Positions 51,283 through 62,967 of a stretch of 64,000 bases of DNA are shown here, piece after piece; positions within the stretch are counted from its first letter, which is position 1; every line of letters begins with the position of its first letter. The stretch is from positions 62,001 to 126,000 of the forward strand of contig NZ_JABVEC010000002.1 of NCBI RefSeq assembly GCF_014323705.1. The letters run 5' to 3'. The notes beneath the pieces are model-generated. The model ran no database searches. It worked only from the letters and a program-made list of their open reading frames with translations, and was not told the DNA's origin. This DNA comes from Actinomadura alba (lineage in GTDB: Bacteria; Actinomycetota; Actinomycetes; Streptosporangiales; Streptosporangiaceae). The translations under genes were made by a program, and so were the position numbers.

Positions 51283-52866
51283 CTACTCCTTGCCCTCCCT
51301 GCGGGGCCGCAAAAGCGCCTCGGCGAGCGCCAGCATGGTCTCCTCGAGCGTTGTCAGCCGCTTGAGGACGTCCTCGTGGACGGCCGTCATCCGCTTGCTG
51401 ACGTCGTCGTGCACCGAGTCGACCTTCCGGCCGACCTGATCCTGCACGCCGTCGAGCCGCCTGCTCACCTCGTCCTGCATGGAGTCGTTCCTCTTGGCGA
51501 ACTCCTCGTGGACGCCCTCGACCCGCTTGGTGACGTCCTCGTGGATCCCGTCGACCTGCTTGGTCACGTTCTCGTGGATTCCGTAGATGCGCTTGGTGAC
51601 GTCCTCGTGGATGCCGCCCACCTGCTTGGCGATCTCGTTGTGCACCGACTCGACCTGCTTGGTGACATCGGTGTGCGCCGACTCGACCCGGCGAGACACG
51701 ATGTCGACCTGCGTGGTGAACTCCTCGAGCGCCGACTCCACCTTCCTCGTGACGTCGTCCTGGATGCCCTCGACGCGCTTGCGCACGTCCTCGTGCACGC
51801 TCTCGAACCGGCGGGAGAACTCGTCCATGCGCCTGGTGACGTCCCCGTACGCGGATTCGGCGATCTTGGACATCATGTCCTTGACCTCGTCCCGGTCGGG
51901 ACGGGCCCGCAGCTCGTCGATGAGCGGGTCGACCGCCTCGGTGAGCCGCTTCTCCAGCGCGTCGAAGCGGTCGCCGTGGTCGGCGTAGGGCCGTTTCACC
52001 AGTTCGGTCAGCTTGCGGTGCAGCTCGCCGATCTCGAGCGCGGCGGGCAGCTGGCCGATGCGCTGGCTGACGGAGTCGAGCCGGCCCGTGACGCCTTCGA
52101 GCTTGCCGTCCAGCCCGTCGAACCGGCCCGACAGCCCCTCGAGCCGCCCGTCGATCCCGTCCAGGCTGCCGTCAACGCCGTCGAGGCGGCCGCTGACCCC
52201 CTCGACCCGGCCGCTGACGGCGTCGAGGCCCTGCTCGATCCGCTCGCCCATCTCGCCCAGCGACTGATCGACCCTGGTGGCGACGCCGGTGATGGAGTGG
52301 TCGAGCTTCTCCGTGCGGTGCCCCAGCTCGGCCAGCGACTTGTCGAGCCGGTTGAAGCGTACGGAGGCGGCCTCCATGCTGCCCTGCAGCTTGTCCAGCC
52401 GCTTGCCCATGTCCTCCATGCGCTGCGTCGCCTGCTGCGTGGCGTCGACGAGATGCTGCGCCGAGTCGATGACCGACTGCAGCCGGGACAGCCCCTCGTC
52501 GACGTTCTCGGCGACGACCCCGACGTCGGCCCACAGTGCGGGCAGCTCCGCCACGGGTTTGACCCGCTCACCGACGGCCTCGATGTGCTCGGCGAGTCCC
52601 TCCGCCCATTCCGGCGGCTTGGCGGAGAGCTCGTCGACCTGACCCCGTACGCTGTCCAGCTGGCCGGTCAGGCCGCTGAGCTCGCGCTCCCGGACCTCGC
52701 GGAGCAGCCACTCCATGCCTTCGAGCCGCTGGCGTATCTCGTCCAGCACATGACCCTGTGAGCGCTGTTCGTACACGTTGTCCTGCGCCGCACGGGCGAG
52801 CAACTCCCGCATCCGGTCAGAGACCGGCTGACCCCCCGTCTGCAGGAAGTTGTGATTCGTTTCCAC
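51283..52866 (-). CDS. Long coiled-coil protein with heptad and hendecad repeats
   Basis: 527 residues, no recognised enzyme domain, no signal peptide, no membrane helix. GTG at 52866 (reverse) has AAGGAG 6 nt upstream. Residues 35-215 are irregular coiled coil. Residues 220-268 are seven exact-length heptads of the type RLDGVDG. Residues 339-506 are mostly 11-residue units such as IHEDVTKRVEG with two 7-residue interruptions. Hydrophobic residues recur at the first and fifth position of each unit. Likely an elongated, perhaps cytoskeletal or polar-scaffold protein (inference). It ends with a basic RPRREGKE tail. Confidence 0.8.
   Translation of the reverse strand: METNHNFLQTGGQPVSDRMRELLARAAQDNVYEQRSQGHVLDEIRQRLEGMEWLLREVRERELSGLTGQLDSVRGQVDELSAKPPEWAEGLAEHIEAVGERVKPVAELPALWADVGVVAENVDEGLSRLQSVIDSAQHLVDATQQATQRMEDMGKRLDKLQGSMEAASVRFNRLDKSLAELGHRTEKLDHSITGVATRVDQSLGEMGERIEQGLDAVSGRVEGVSGRLDGVDGSLDGIDGRLEGLSGRFDGLDGKLEGVTGRLDSVSQRIGQLPAALEIGELHRKLTELVKRPYADHGDRFDALEKRLTEAVDPLIDELRARPDRDEVKDMMSKIAESAYGDVTRRMDEFSRRFESVHEDVRKRVEGIQDDVTRKVESALEEFTTQVDIVSRRVESAHTDVTKQVESVHNEIAKQVGGIHEDVTKRIYGIHENVTKQVDGIHEDVTKRVEGVHEEFAKRNDSMQDEVSRRLDGVQDQVGRKVDSVHDDVSKRMTAVHEDVLKRLTTLEETMLALAEALLRPRREGKE
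51349..51852 (-). repeat. Hendecad-coding repeats in the coiled-coil gene
   Basis: Fourteen 33-bp in-frame units coding (V/I)HEDV(T)KR(V)EG-like hendecads, with two 21-bp heptad units among them. Best-conserved copies code residues 419-451. A second set of 21-bp heptad units codes residues 220-268 (52063-52209). Confidence 0.8.
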
Positions 52867-53081
52867 CCGACGCTCCTTCGTGTGCCGACCGCGAAAAAGG
52901 CGGCGGCATTGAATCGTGAAAAGCTCACTGTAGTGCGTGAACAGAGTGCGCATAAGCGGGAGGGGAAAACGCGGTAAGATCCGCGCGGAATAGGAACGTT
53001 ATCCCAGTGGGGCGATATGCCGGTCGCTGTCCAGGTGGAGGGTAATTGGTCGATTTCCCCTCGGTGTCGAGCGGATCCGGT

Positions 53082-53324
53082 TCATCCTCGCCGGTGCCGG
53101 CCCTCGTAGGCCTGCCTGTGGTAGCCGTTGGCCGAGGTTCCCCCCGGCGAGGGCGCCGCGTGCATCGCGTGCCCGGTGCCGCCCGCGTCGATGAGGCGGG
53201 CGAGCCCGGCCTCGGTGACGAACACTCCCCTGCAGGTGGCGCACTGCTCGACCAGGATGCCGCTCCGCCGGAAGCTCGCCATTCCAGCGTGGCACTTGGG
53301 GCAGTGCAAGGCCACCTCCGCCAT
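53082..53324 (-). CDS. Small zinc-ribbon protein (zf-TFIIB-like)
   Basis: 80 residues. Two CxxC pairs, CPKC at residues 8-11 and CATC at 28-31, in the spacing of TFIIB-type zinc ribbons, then VFVTEAGLARLI. The family is widespread in actinobacteria and uncharacterised. The C-terminal half is Gly/His/Arg-rich. ATG with GGGGA about 6 nt upstream. Upstream of the coiled-coil gene but separated by ~215 nt. Confidence 0.75.
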   Translation of the reverse strand: MAEVALHCPKCHAGMASFRRSGILVEQCATCRGVFVTEAGLARLIDAGGTGHAMHAAPSPGGTSANGYHRQAYEGRHRRG

Positions 53325-53847
53325 CGTTGATCCCCATTCATCTGCACGTCTTGGACACCTATCCGTCTCGTGCGCCTCGGATGCGACGTTGCCGCCGTTC
53401 GGTGATCCTAGTGAGAGTGGCAGCGGTAAAGGCGGAGGATTTGCTCGGCCATGGTGCGTTGCCCGTCATGACTTGGCGTTTCCCGAGCCATCGAGATCAT
53501 TGTCGAACAAACGACATCGCCATATAGAATAAGATCTTGCGGGACGGGGAAGTCCATATATGCGAGCAGACAAATGATCAATGGCCTACGTGCGCGCGGA
53601 GCCGCGAGCGGGCCGATGGTGGCTGGACTGAGGAGCGCGCGGAGCGAGGAACGAGCGAGCACGCGACGAGGGAAGCCGCCATCTTCAAGGCCCGCGAGCC
53701 GCCGAGCGAAGCGAGGCAGGGCAACAGGGAACGAGCGAGCACGCGACGAGGGAAGCCGCCATCTTCAAGGCCCGCGAGCCGCCGAGCAAGCGAGGCCATG
53801 AACAGGGCCATGGGCAGAGTTCACCGGCGGTTCGGCGGGGGCCGTGT
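53325..53847. other. Gene-free stretch upstream of groES
   Basis: About 520 nt with only poor ORFs. It contains an AT-rich patch at about 53480-53580 (tagaataaga, catatatgcg), which probably holds the promoter of the zinc-ribbon gene further left. A GAGCG-rich purine-biased segment with a long direct repeat follows. No convincing gene on either strand. Confidence 0.5.
53648..53787 (+). repeat. Exact 60-bp direct repeat, 80-bp period
   Basis: Copy 1 at 53648-53707 and copy 2 at 53728-53787 are identical. The 20-nt spacer is itself partly repeated after copy 2 (aagcgaggc), so the unit is about 80 bp. It lies ~60-200 nt upstream of the groES promoter. Perfect identity over 60 bp in non-coding DNA suggests a recent duplication. 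Confidence 0.9.
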
Positions 53848-53876
53848 TGACTGGCCCGGGGGCACGGCATACTGTT
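53848..53876 (+). promoter_or_regulatory. groES-groEL1 promoter
   Basis: TTGACT (53848-53853), 17-bp spacer, TACTGT (53871-53876). The predicted start point falls inside or next to the CIRCE element. Confidence 0.75.
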
Positions 53877-53880
53877 CCCA

Positions 53881-53907
53881 CTGGCACTCTCGACGTGAGA
53901 GTGCCAA
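53881..53907 (+). promoter_or_regulatory. CIRCE operator (HrcA site)
   Basis: CTGGCACTC, 9-nt spacer, GAGTGCCAA: matches the CIRCE consensus TTAGCACTC-N9-GAGTGCTAA at 15 of 18 positions. It lies at the predicted transcription start of groES, so HrcA would block the promoter at normal temperature. hrcA is not in the window. Confidence 0.92.
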
Positions 53908-54024
53908 CAGCGACGAGGCCGGGCTGGCACCCGCGACGACAGGCCGACCAGGGTCGCCTCTCTATAAACGTGCGGCTGGTCCATCCGGCCAGCCGAGGAT
54001 CACAATCGAAGGGGAGGTCAGATC

Positions 54025-54336
54025 GTGACGACCGCCACCAAGGTTGTTCTCAAGCCGCTCGAGGACCGCATCGTGGTTCAGCCGCTTGAGGCCGAGCAGA
54101 CCACCGCGTCGGGCCTGGTCATTCCAGACACCGCCAAGGAGAAGCCCCAGGAGGGCACTGTCCTTGCGGTCGGCCCGGGCCGGTGGGACGACGAGGGCAA
54201 GAAGCGCATTCCGCTCGATGTCGCGGTGGGCGACATCGTGCTCTACAGCAAGTACGGCGGCACCGAGGTGAAGTACAACAACGAGGAGTACCTCGTGCTC
54301 TCGGCTCGCGACGTACTCGCGGTCATCGAGAAGTAA
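54025..54336 (+). CDS. groES: Co-chaperonin GroES
   Basis: 103 residues beginning [20 protein letters not shown]. The mobile loop ([19 protein letters not shown]) that binds GroEL is intact. GTG start with GGGGAGG upstream. First gene of the CIRCE-controlled unit; a hairpin separates it from groEL1. Confidence 0.98.
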   Translation: MTTATKVVLKPLEDRIVVQPLEAEQTTASGLVIPDTAKEKPQEGTVLAVGPGRWDDEGKKRIPLDVAVGDIVLYSKYGGTEVKYNNEEYLVLSARDVLAVIEK

Positions 54337-54355
54337 TCACGCCAGACGTGATGCA

Positions 54356-54393
54356 TCCGCCCCGGTCGTCCCGTGAGGGGTGGCCGGGGCGGA
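54356..54393 (+). promoter_or_regulatory. Hairpin between groES and groEL1
   Basis: 10-bp stem (54356-54365 with 54384-54393) and an 18-nt loop in the 111-nt gap. It may be an RNA-processing or attenuation site adjusting GroES:GroEL ratio. No T-run. Confidence 0.4.
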
Positions 54394-54432
54394 CGTGTGT
54401 TGTGACGGACGCGCGGTAGTGCGTCCGGGTAG

Positions 54433-56070
<1,638 letters not shown>

Positions 56071-56101
56071 GTCCGTCACCGCCCGGTCGCCCGGGCGTTC
56101 T

Positions 56102-56132
56102 GAGGCCCCCGCCGTCCATGGGCGGGGGCCTC
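56102..56132 (+). terminator. Intrinsic terminator of groES-groEL1
   Basis: Perfect 12-bp stem (56102-56113 with 56121-56132), 7-nt loop, then gctttt. 31 nt after the groEL1 stop. Confidence 0.9.
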
Positions 56133-56275
56133 GCTTTTCGTCATGCGCCCGCTTTTCGTTATCCGATCGTTGCAGTCGATCGGTCGGCCCTCCGTACATC
56201 CGGCTACTGATCCGGTACGAACCGTAGTTTTCGCACGATCAGCGGAGCACTGTGACCATTCCGTTGTAAGCAACA

Positions 56276-56950
56276 GTGGAGACACGCCCGACATCGCTGG
56301 GCATCATGCTCTACGTGACCGAGGGAGCGATCGCAGGGCCCACGCCACCCCGCGCCGTTGAGAGGGCGCGAGCGGTGCGCCGGGCGAGATCTGACGAAGG
56401 CGACCTCAAGGAATTGACGACCCTCGCCGTGCAGGGGGATCCGGGCGCCATCGAGCTACTGATCGGTGAGGTCCGCCCGATGATCGTCCGGTACTGCCGA
56501 GCCCGGCTCGGGCGGGTGTCCGGTCACTACCACATCGCGGACGACGTGGCTCAGGAGGTCTGCATCGCGGTCCTGTCCGCGCTGCCCCGCTACCGGGACA
56601 TGGGCCGTCCGTTCGCGTCCTTCGTCTTCGGCATCGCCTCACACAAGATCGCGGATGCGCTGCGCAGCGCCATCCGGGCTGCCGTGCCCACCGAGGACCT
56701 GCCGGACGGGCCCGACGAGCGGCCGGGGCCCGAAGAGACCGTGGTGCGCTACACCGAGGCCGAACGGGCCAAGAACCTGCTGAACCGCCTGCCGGACCAC
56801 CAGCGCGAGTTGGTGATGCTCAGGGTGGTGGCCGGATTGTCGGCCGAGGAGACCGGTAATGTTCTCGGCATGTCGGCCGGAGCGGTACGCGTCGCGCAGC
56901 ACAGGGCTCTCACCAGGCTCCGGGCCATGGCGAACGAGGAGTCGGCTTGA
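56276..56950 (+). CDS. sigD: ECF sigma factor, SigD/ShbA type
   Basis: Up to 224 residues. Sigma region 2 ([35 protein letters not shown]) and region 4 ([39 protein letters not shown]) are clear. The order groEL1, sigma factor, membrane protein, DUF5319 and guaB is that of mycobacterial sigD and Streptomyces shbA. The start is uncertain: GTG 56276, ATG 56306 or GTG 56315. No ribosome-binding site is visible. Its stop overlaps the next gene by 4 nt. Family role: growth-phase or housekeeping-sigma control (homologues only). Confidence 0.9.
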   Translation: METRPTSLGIMLYVTEGAIAGPTPPRAVERARAVRRARSDEGDLKELTTLAVQGDPGAIELLIGEVRPMIVRYCRARLGRVSGHYHIADDVAQEVCIAVLSALPRYRDMGRPFASFVFGIASHKIADALRSAIRAAVPTEDLPDGPDERPGPEETVVRYTEAERAKNLLNRLPDHQRELVMLRVVAGLSAEETGNVLGMSAGAVRVAQHRALTRLRAMANEESA

Positions 56951-57870
56951 CCAGGCGTCATGGGCGGCCGGGCGCCATACCGCCGAACGGACCCACGGCT
57001 CCGCTGTCGATCAGCGCGATCCGCGATACCGACGCCGTCGTCGACGCCCTGGCGGCACGTGTCTTCGCCACGGCCGGCTCCCCGGGCGCCGTGGGCTCCC
57101 CGGGCGCCGCGGCACCTGACGGCGGCGATCCGGCGGTCCGGCTGCTCCAGTCGCTGATCCTCGACGTCGACCAAGTCGCGCCCGTCCCGGCCGCGAACGG
57201 AGCGCCCGCACCGTCCGCCGCACCGGTGTCCGCACCGGCGCCGCAGGGGCGGTCGCGCAGGCGCGGAGCGCGGACCGTCATGGCGCTCGGGATCTCCACC
57301 GCCGTGTTCGGCACGACCGGCGTGGCGGCCGCCAGCGGTGAGCTCGGAAGGACGTTCGAACGATCGATCGGGGTGCACCAGCCGTCCGGCCAGGCGCACA
57401 AGAGCTCTCCCGGCCAGGCCGAGGGCACGGGCCGGCCCGTGGTGCGGTTCCCCGTGCGCCCGGCCGATCCGGCCCCGTCGGGCACGTCGGGCACGTCGAT
57501 ACGCGGTGGACCCGAGCGCGCGTCCCGGGATGCCGGGCGCTGGCGGGTGACCGACCACTCCCCACCGCGCGCCGCAGCCGCTCCTGAGCGGAGCGGGGAC
57601 CACATCACGGGCGGCGACCAATCAACGCCGGATCCCGATCAGGTCCCGGGCCGGACGCCCGGCGAGATCGCCGAAACGCCGACCGGGCCGGACCCGGGCA
57701 CCACGCCCAGCCCCAGTCCTCGTCGGGACGACGACGCGACCTCGGCTCCCACCGTCGGCCCCTCCACCGTTCCGGCCGGAGCGGGCGACGGGGACCGCGC
57801 CGCCGCTGACCCGTGTGAGGGGCGCCCGCCGAAGACGAGCGCGCAGCCGGAAGCGCCCGGGTCGTGCTGA
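56947..57870 (+). CDS. rsdA: Putative anti-sigma-D factor (RsdA-like), divergent
   Basis: 307 residues from TTG 56947, overlapping the sigma gene by 4 nt; no other reasonable start exists before the membrane helix. The N-terminal ~80 residues ([35 protein letters not shown]) fit the short sigma-binding domain of mycobacterial RsdA. One membrane helix follows at about residues 110-127, then a ~180-residue Pro/Ser/Thr-rich extracellular tail. Identification rests on position and the N-terminal motif; overall sequence is low-complexity and weakly conserved. Confidence 0.72.
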   Translation: MTRRHGRPGAIPPNGPTAPLSISAIRDTDAVVDALAARVFATAGSPGAVGSPGAAAPDGGDPAVRLLQSLILDVDQVAPVPAANGAPAPSAAPVSAPAPQGRSRRRGARTVMALGISTAVFGTTGVAAASGELGRTFERSIGVHQPSGQAHKSSPGQAEGTGRPVVRFPVRPADPAPSGTSGTSIRGGPERASRDAGRWRVTDHSPPRAAAAPERSGDHITGGDQSTPDPDQVPGRTPGEIAETPTGPDPGTTPSPSPRRDDDATSAPTVGPSTVPAGAGDGDRAAADPCEGRPPKTSAQPEAPGSC

Positions 57871-57896
57871 GCGGCCGACCGGTCGTGCTGAGCGGC
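57860..57896. repeat. 16-bp direct repeat at convergent gene ends
   Basis: The same 16 bases occur at 57860-57875 and 57881-57896, a 21-bp period. Copy 1 contains the rsdA stop; copy 2 reaches the DUF5319 stop. Looks like a small tandem duplication. Confidence 0.75.
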
Positions 57897-58285
57897 TAGG
57901 GGGTTCCGCGGCCTTCCTCGCTGTCGATCACGCCGTCGACATAGCCGCGGGCGTAGTCCCAGCTGACGTAGTCGACCGGGTCGGGGGACAGCGCCGGCTC
58001 GTGCACGCGGGGCAGTCCCTGGTCGAGGAGATGGCGAAGGTTGCCGTGCAGCAGTTCCCAGTCGATGTAGTGGGTCTTGCCGCAGTCGTCGCAGTCGACG
58101 GTGAGACCACGAACGCCCAGGGGTTCGAGCAACGCCCGGAACACCTCGAGATCGGCCAGATCGGCCAGCACGTCCTCGCGCTCCGCGACGCTCAGTGGAG
58201 CGATCTCATCACCGGGGTCGCTGAGCCCGGCCGCCGGATCATTAGGGTCTCCGGCGAACGGATCGGGCGGGGCGTCGTCGTGCAC
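57896..58285 (-). CDS. DUF5319 family protein
   Basis: 129 residues. CDDCGKTHYIDWELLHGNLRH and PDPVDYVSWDYARGYVDGV are the conserved core of this actinobacterial family. The two-Cys motif could bind metal. Function unknown. GTG at 58285. It is convergent with rsdA, as its mycobacterial counterpart is with rsdA. It is also divergent from guaB, with a 209-nt shared upstream region. Confidence 0.85.
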   Translation of the reverse strand: MHDDAPPDPFAGDPNDPAAGLSDPGDEIAPLSVAEREDVLADLADLEVFRALLEPLGVRGLTVDCDDCGKTHYIDWELLHGNLRHLLDQGLPRVHEPALSPDPVDYVSWDYARGYVDGVIDSEEGRGTP

Positions 58286-58455
58286 ACCCCCACGCTACTG
58301 CGCTGCACCCGGCCCAGGGCAACACCCGGCCACCCCTGGACGCGGCGGCGCCGCGATACCCGCCGCCTCGGGAGGCCGGCACGCGGCCGGCCGCGTCCCG
58401 GGGCTTCCCACGGGGCGGCGCGGTGAACCGCCTACGATGTAGGGGAGCGCCGTGA

Positions 58456-59991
<1,536 letters not shown>

Positions 59992-60002
59992 GAACCGGCA
60001 GA

Positions 60003-61115
60003 GTGGCTGAGGTCGAAATCGGGCGGGGTAAGAGCGGCCGGCGGGCATACGCGTTCGACGAGATCGGCATCGTGCCGTCGCGTCGCACACGCGACCCCGA
60101 GGAGGTCAGCGTCGCGTGGCAGATCGACGCCTATCGCTTCGAGATGCCCCTGGTGGTCGCGCCGATGGACAGTGTGGTCAGCCCGGCCACGGCGATCGCC
60201 GTGGGGAAGCTGGGCGGGCTCGCGGTGCTCGACCTCGAGGGCCTGTGGACCCGCTATGAGAACCCCGAGCCGCTGCTCGCCGAGATCGCGGGTCTCGACG
60301 AGGTGCGGGCGACCCGGCGGCTGCAGGAGGTCTACGGCGAGCCCATCAAGGCAGAGCTGATCGGCCGCAGGATCCAGGAGGTCCGGGACGCCGGTGTGAC
60401 GGTCGCCGCCCGCCTGTCGCCGCAGCGCACGGCCCAGTACCACAAGACCGTCATCGACGCGGGCGTGGACCTCTTCGTGATCCGTGGCACCACGGTGAGC
60501 GCCGAGCACGTGTCGGGACGGGCCGAGCCGCTCAATCTCAAGCAGTTCATCTACGACCTCGACGTACCGGTGATCGTGGGCGGCTGCGCCACCTACACGG
60601 CGGCGCTGCACCTCATGCGCACGGGCGCGGCCGGCGTGCTCGTCGGCTTCGGCGGCGGGTCCGGGCACACCACCCGTACGGTCCTCGGCGTGGCGGTGCC
60701 CATGGCGACGGCGGTCGCCGACGTGGCGGCGGCCCGCCGGGACTACCTCGACGAGTCGGGCGGCCGCTATGTCCACGTGATCGCCGACGGCGCGATGACC
60801 AACAGCGGCGACATCGCCAAGGCCTTCGCCTGCGGCTCCGACGCCGTCATGATCGGCTCGCCGTTCGCCCGGTCGACCGAGGCCCCGGGCCGCGGCTACC
60901 ACTGGGGCAGCGAGGCGCACCACGGTGAGGTGCCGCGCGGCGCGCGGGTGAACCTCGGCAGCATCGGCAGCATGGAGCAGATCCTGTACGGCCCCTCGCA
61001 CGTCGCCGACGGTTCCATGAACCTCATCGGCGCGCTGCGCCGCGCGATGGCCACCGCCGGCTACTCGGACCTGAAGGAGTTCCAGCGGGTTCAGGTCGTG
61101 GTCGCGCCGCATTAA
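60003..61115 (+). CDS. guaB3: GuaB3-type IMP dehydrogenase-related protein
   Basis: 370 residues, shorter than GuaB because the CBS domains are missing. The IMPDH/GMPR barrel is intact (FEMPLVVAPMDSVVSPATAI, VPVIVGGCATYTAALHL). The segment that aligns with the catalytic Cys loop reads GGGSGHTTRT, so the Cys is not conserved. It is likely to act on purine nucleotides, but in which reaction is unclear. GTG start; translated just after guaB. Confidence 0.9.
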   Translation: MAEVEIGRGKSGRRAYAFDEIGIVPSRRTRDPEEVSVAWQIDAYRFEMPLVVAPMDSVVSPATAIAVGKLGGLAVLDLEGLWTRYENPEPLLAEIAGLDEVRATRRLQEVYGEPIKAELIGRRIQEVRDAGVTVAARLSPQRTAQYHKTVIDAGVDLFVIRGTTVSAEHVSGRAEPLNLKQFIYDLDVPVIVGGCATYTAALHLMRTGAAGVLVGFGGGSGHTTRTVLGVAVPMATAVADVAAARRDYLDESGGRYVHVIADGAMTNSGDIAKAFACGSDAVMIGSPFARSTEAPGRGYHWGSEAHHGEVPRGARVNLGSIGSMEQILYGPSHVADGSMNLIGALRRAMATAGYSDLKEFQRVQVVVAPH

Positions 61116-61218
61116 AGGGGTGTATGTCAGTGTCACCCTGGGGTGTGGTGCAAGTCTCGTGAGGCCACGTCCTACCGTTGGGTAGGAAGGCCCTGTGCCA
61201 CCGTCGGAGGGAAACGCG

Positions 61219-62958
61219 ATGACCGCTGGGGGAACGGCCGCCATCGGAATGGGCGATTCACGTCTGGGCCCGGCCGAGCGTGACGCCGCGTTGGACCGGA
61301 TGACGACCGAGGAGTTCGACGTCATCGTGGTCGGTGGCGGGGTCGTCGGGGCGGGCGTCGCGCTCGACGCCGCCACCCGCGGCCTGTCGGTCGCGCTGGT
61401 CGAGGCGCGCGACTTCGCCTCGGGTACCTCGTCGCGCTCGTCGAAGCTCATCCACGGTGGCCTGCGGTACTTGGAGCAGTACAACTTCGACCTGGTCCGC
61501 GAGGCGCTGACCGAGCGCGGGCTGCTGCTCCAGCGGATCGCCCCGCACCTGGTGCGCCCGGTGCCGTTCCTGTTTCCGCTGACCCACCGGATGTGGGAAC
61601 GCGGCTACGTCGGCGCCGGGATCGCGCTGTACGACGCGCTTTCGTTCTCCATGGGCAGCACCCGTGGCGTGCCGCGGCACCGGCATCTGCTGCGCAGGCA
61701 GGCCCTGCGGCTGGCGCCGTCGCTCCGCAAGGACGCGTTCGTCGGGGCGGTGCAGTACTGGGACGCCCAGATGGACGACGCGCGGTACGTGATGACCATG
61801 CTCCGCACGGCTGCCGCCTACGGTGCGCAGATCGCCTCGCGCACGCAGTGCACGGGCTTCCTGCGCGAGGGCGAGCGGGTCACCGGCGTACGGATCCGCG
61901 ACCTCGAGTCCGGCACGCAGTCGAAGGTCAGGGGCAAGCAGGTCGTGAACGCGACCGGGGTCTGGACCGACGACATCCAGGAACTGGTCGGGGGCCGCGG
62001 GCAGATCCACGTCAAGGCGTCCAAGGGCATCCACCTGGTGGTGCCCCGCGACCGCATCCACTCCTCGACCGGGATCATCCTGCGCACCGAGAAGTCGGTG
62101 CTCTTCGTGATCCCCTGGGGCCGGCACTGGATCGTCGGTACGACCGACACCGCCTGGGACCTCGACAAGGCGCACCCTGCCGCGTCGAAGGTGGACATCG
62201 ACTATGTCCTCGAGCACGTCAACGCGGTGCTCAACACCCCGCTGACCCACGACGACGTCGAGGGCGTCTACGCCGGCCTCCGGCCGCTGCTGTCCGGCGA
62301 GTCGGACGAGACCTCCAGGCTGTCCCGTGAGCACGTGGTCGCGCACCCCGTACCCGGCCTGGTGATCATCGCGGGCGGCAAGTTCACGACCTACCGGGTG
62401 ATGGCGAAGGACGCCGTCGACGCGGTGGCGCACGGGCTCGACGGGCGGGTCGCTGAGTCGTGCACCGACCGCATCACGCTCGTCGGCGGTGAGGGCTACC
62501 AGGCGCTCTGGAACTTCAGGTACCGGCTGGCGCAGAAGTCCGGGGTGCATGTCGCCCGGATCGAGCACCTGCTCCACCGGTACGGCACCCTGATCGAGGA
62601 CCTGCTCGACCTCATCCGCGAGCGGCCCGATCTCGGTGAGCCGCTGGCCGGCGCCGACGACTACCTGCGCGCCGAGATCGTCTACGCGGCCACGCACGAG
62701 GGCGCGCGGCACCTCAACGACGTCCTCGCGCGGCGCACCCGCATCTCCATCGAGACGTGGGACCGCGGCGTCGGGGTCGCCGAGGAGGCGGCGGAGCTGC
62801 TCGCGCCGGTGCTCGGCTGGACGAAGGACCAGAAGGACCGCGAGATCGAGTACTACCACAAGCGCGTCGAGGCCGAACGCGACTCACAGGCCCAGGACGG
62901 CGACCAGGAGGCCGACGCCCGCCGCCGCGGCGCCCCGGACATCGTCCCGACGCCCTGA
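61219..62958 (+). CDS. glpD: Glycerol-3-phosphate dehydrogenase (FAD-dependent, aerobic type)
   Basis: 579 residues; oxidises sn-glycerol-3-phosphate to dihydroxyacetone phosphate at the membrane. FAD-binding GGGVVGAG at residues 39-46, SSRSSKLIHGGLRYLEQ, VPWGRHWIVGTTDT-like segment and AGGKFTTYRVMA are conserved. ATG 61219 has GGAGGG 7 nt upstream; GTG 61195 is less likely. The C-terminus is Lys/Glu/Asp-rich. Convergent with the next gene, gap only 9 nt. Confidence 0.95.
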   Translation: MTAGGTAAIGMGDSRLGPAERDAALDRMTTEEFDVIVVGGGVVGAGVALDAATRGLSVALVEARDFASGTSSRSSKLIHGGLRYLEQYNFDLVREALTERGLLLQRIAPHLVRPVPFLFPLTHRMWERGYVGAGIALYDALSFSMGSTRGVPRHRHLLRRQALRLAPSLRKDAFVGAVQYWDAQMDDARYVMTMLRTAAAYGAQIASRTQCTGFLREGERVTGVRIRDLESGTQSKVRGKQVVNATGVWTDDIQELVGGRGQIHVKASKGIHLVVPRDRIHSSTGIILRTEKSVLFVIPWGRHWIVGTTDTAWDLDKAHPAASKVDIDYVLEHVNAVLNTPLTHDDVEGVYAGLRPLLSGESDETSRLSREHVVAHPVPGLVIIAGGKFTTYRVMAKDAVDAVAHGLDGRVAESCTDRITLVGGEGYQALWNFRYRLAQKSGVHVARIEHLLHRYGTLIEDLLDLIRERPDLGEPLAGADDYLRAEIVYAATHEGARHLNDVLARRTRISIETWDRGVGVAEEAAELLAPVLGWTKDQKDREIEYYHKRVEAERDSQAQDGDQEADARRRGAPDIVPTP

Positions 62959-62967
62959 GTTACCGGT

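Noticed and set aside
53408..53662. 84-codon minus-strand frame in the gap before groES
   Set aside because: No ribosome-binding site or recognisable motif; part of it runs into the direct-repeat region.
53648..53787. CRISPR-like repeat
   Set aside because: Only two copies, 60 bp with a 20-bp spacer, no cas genes and no further units.
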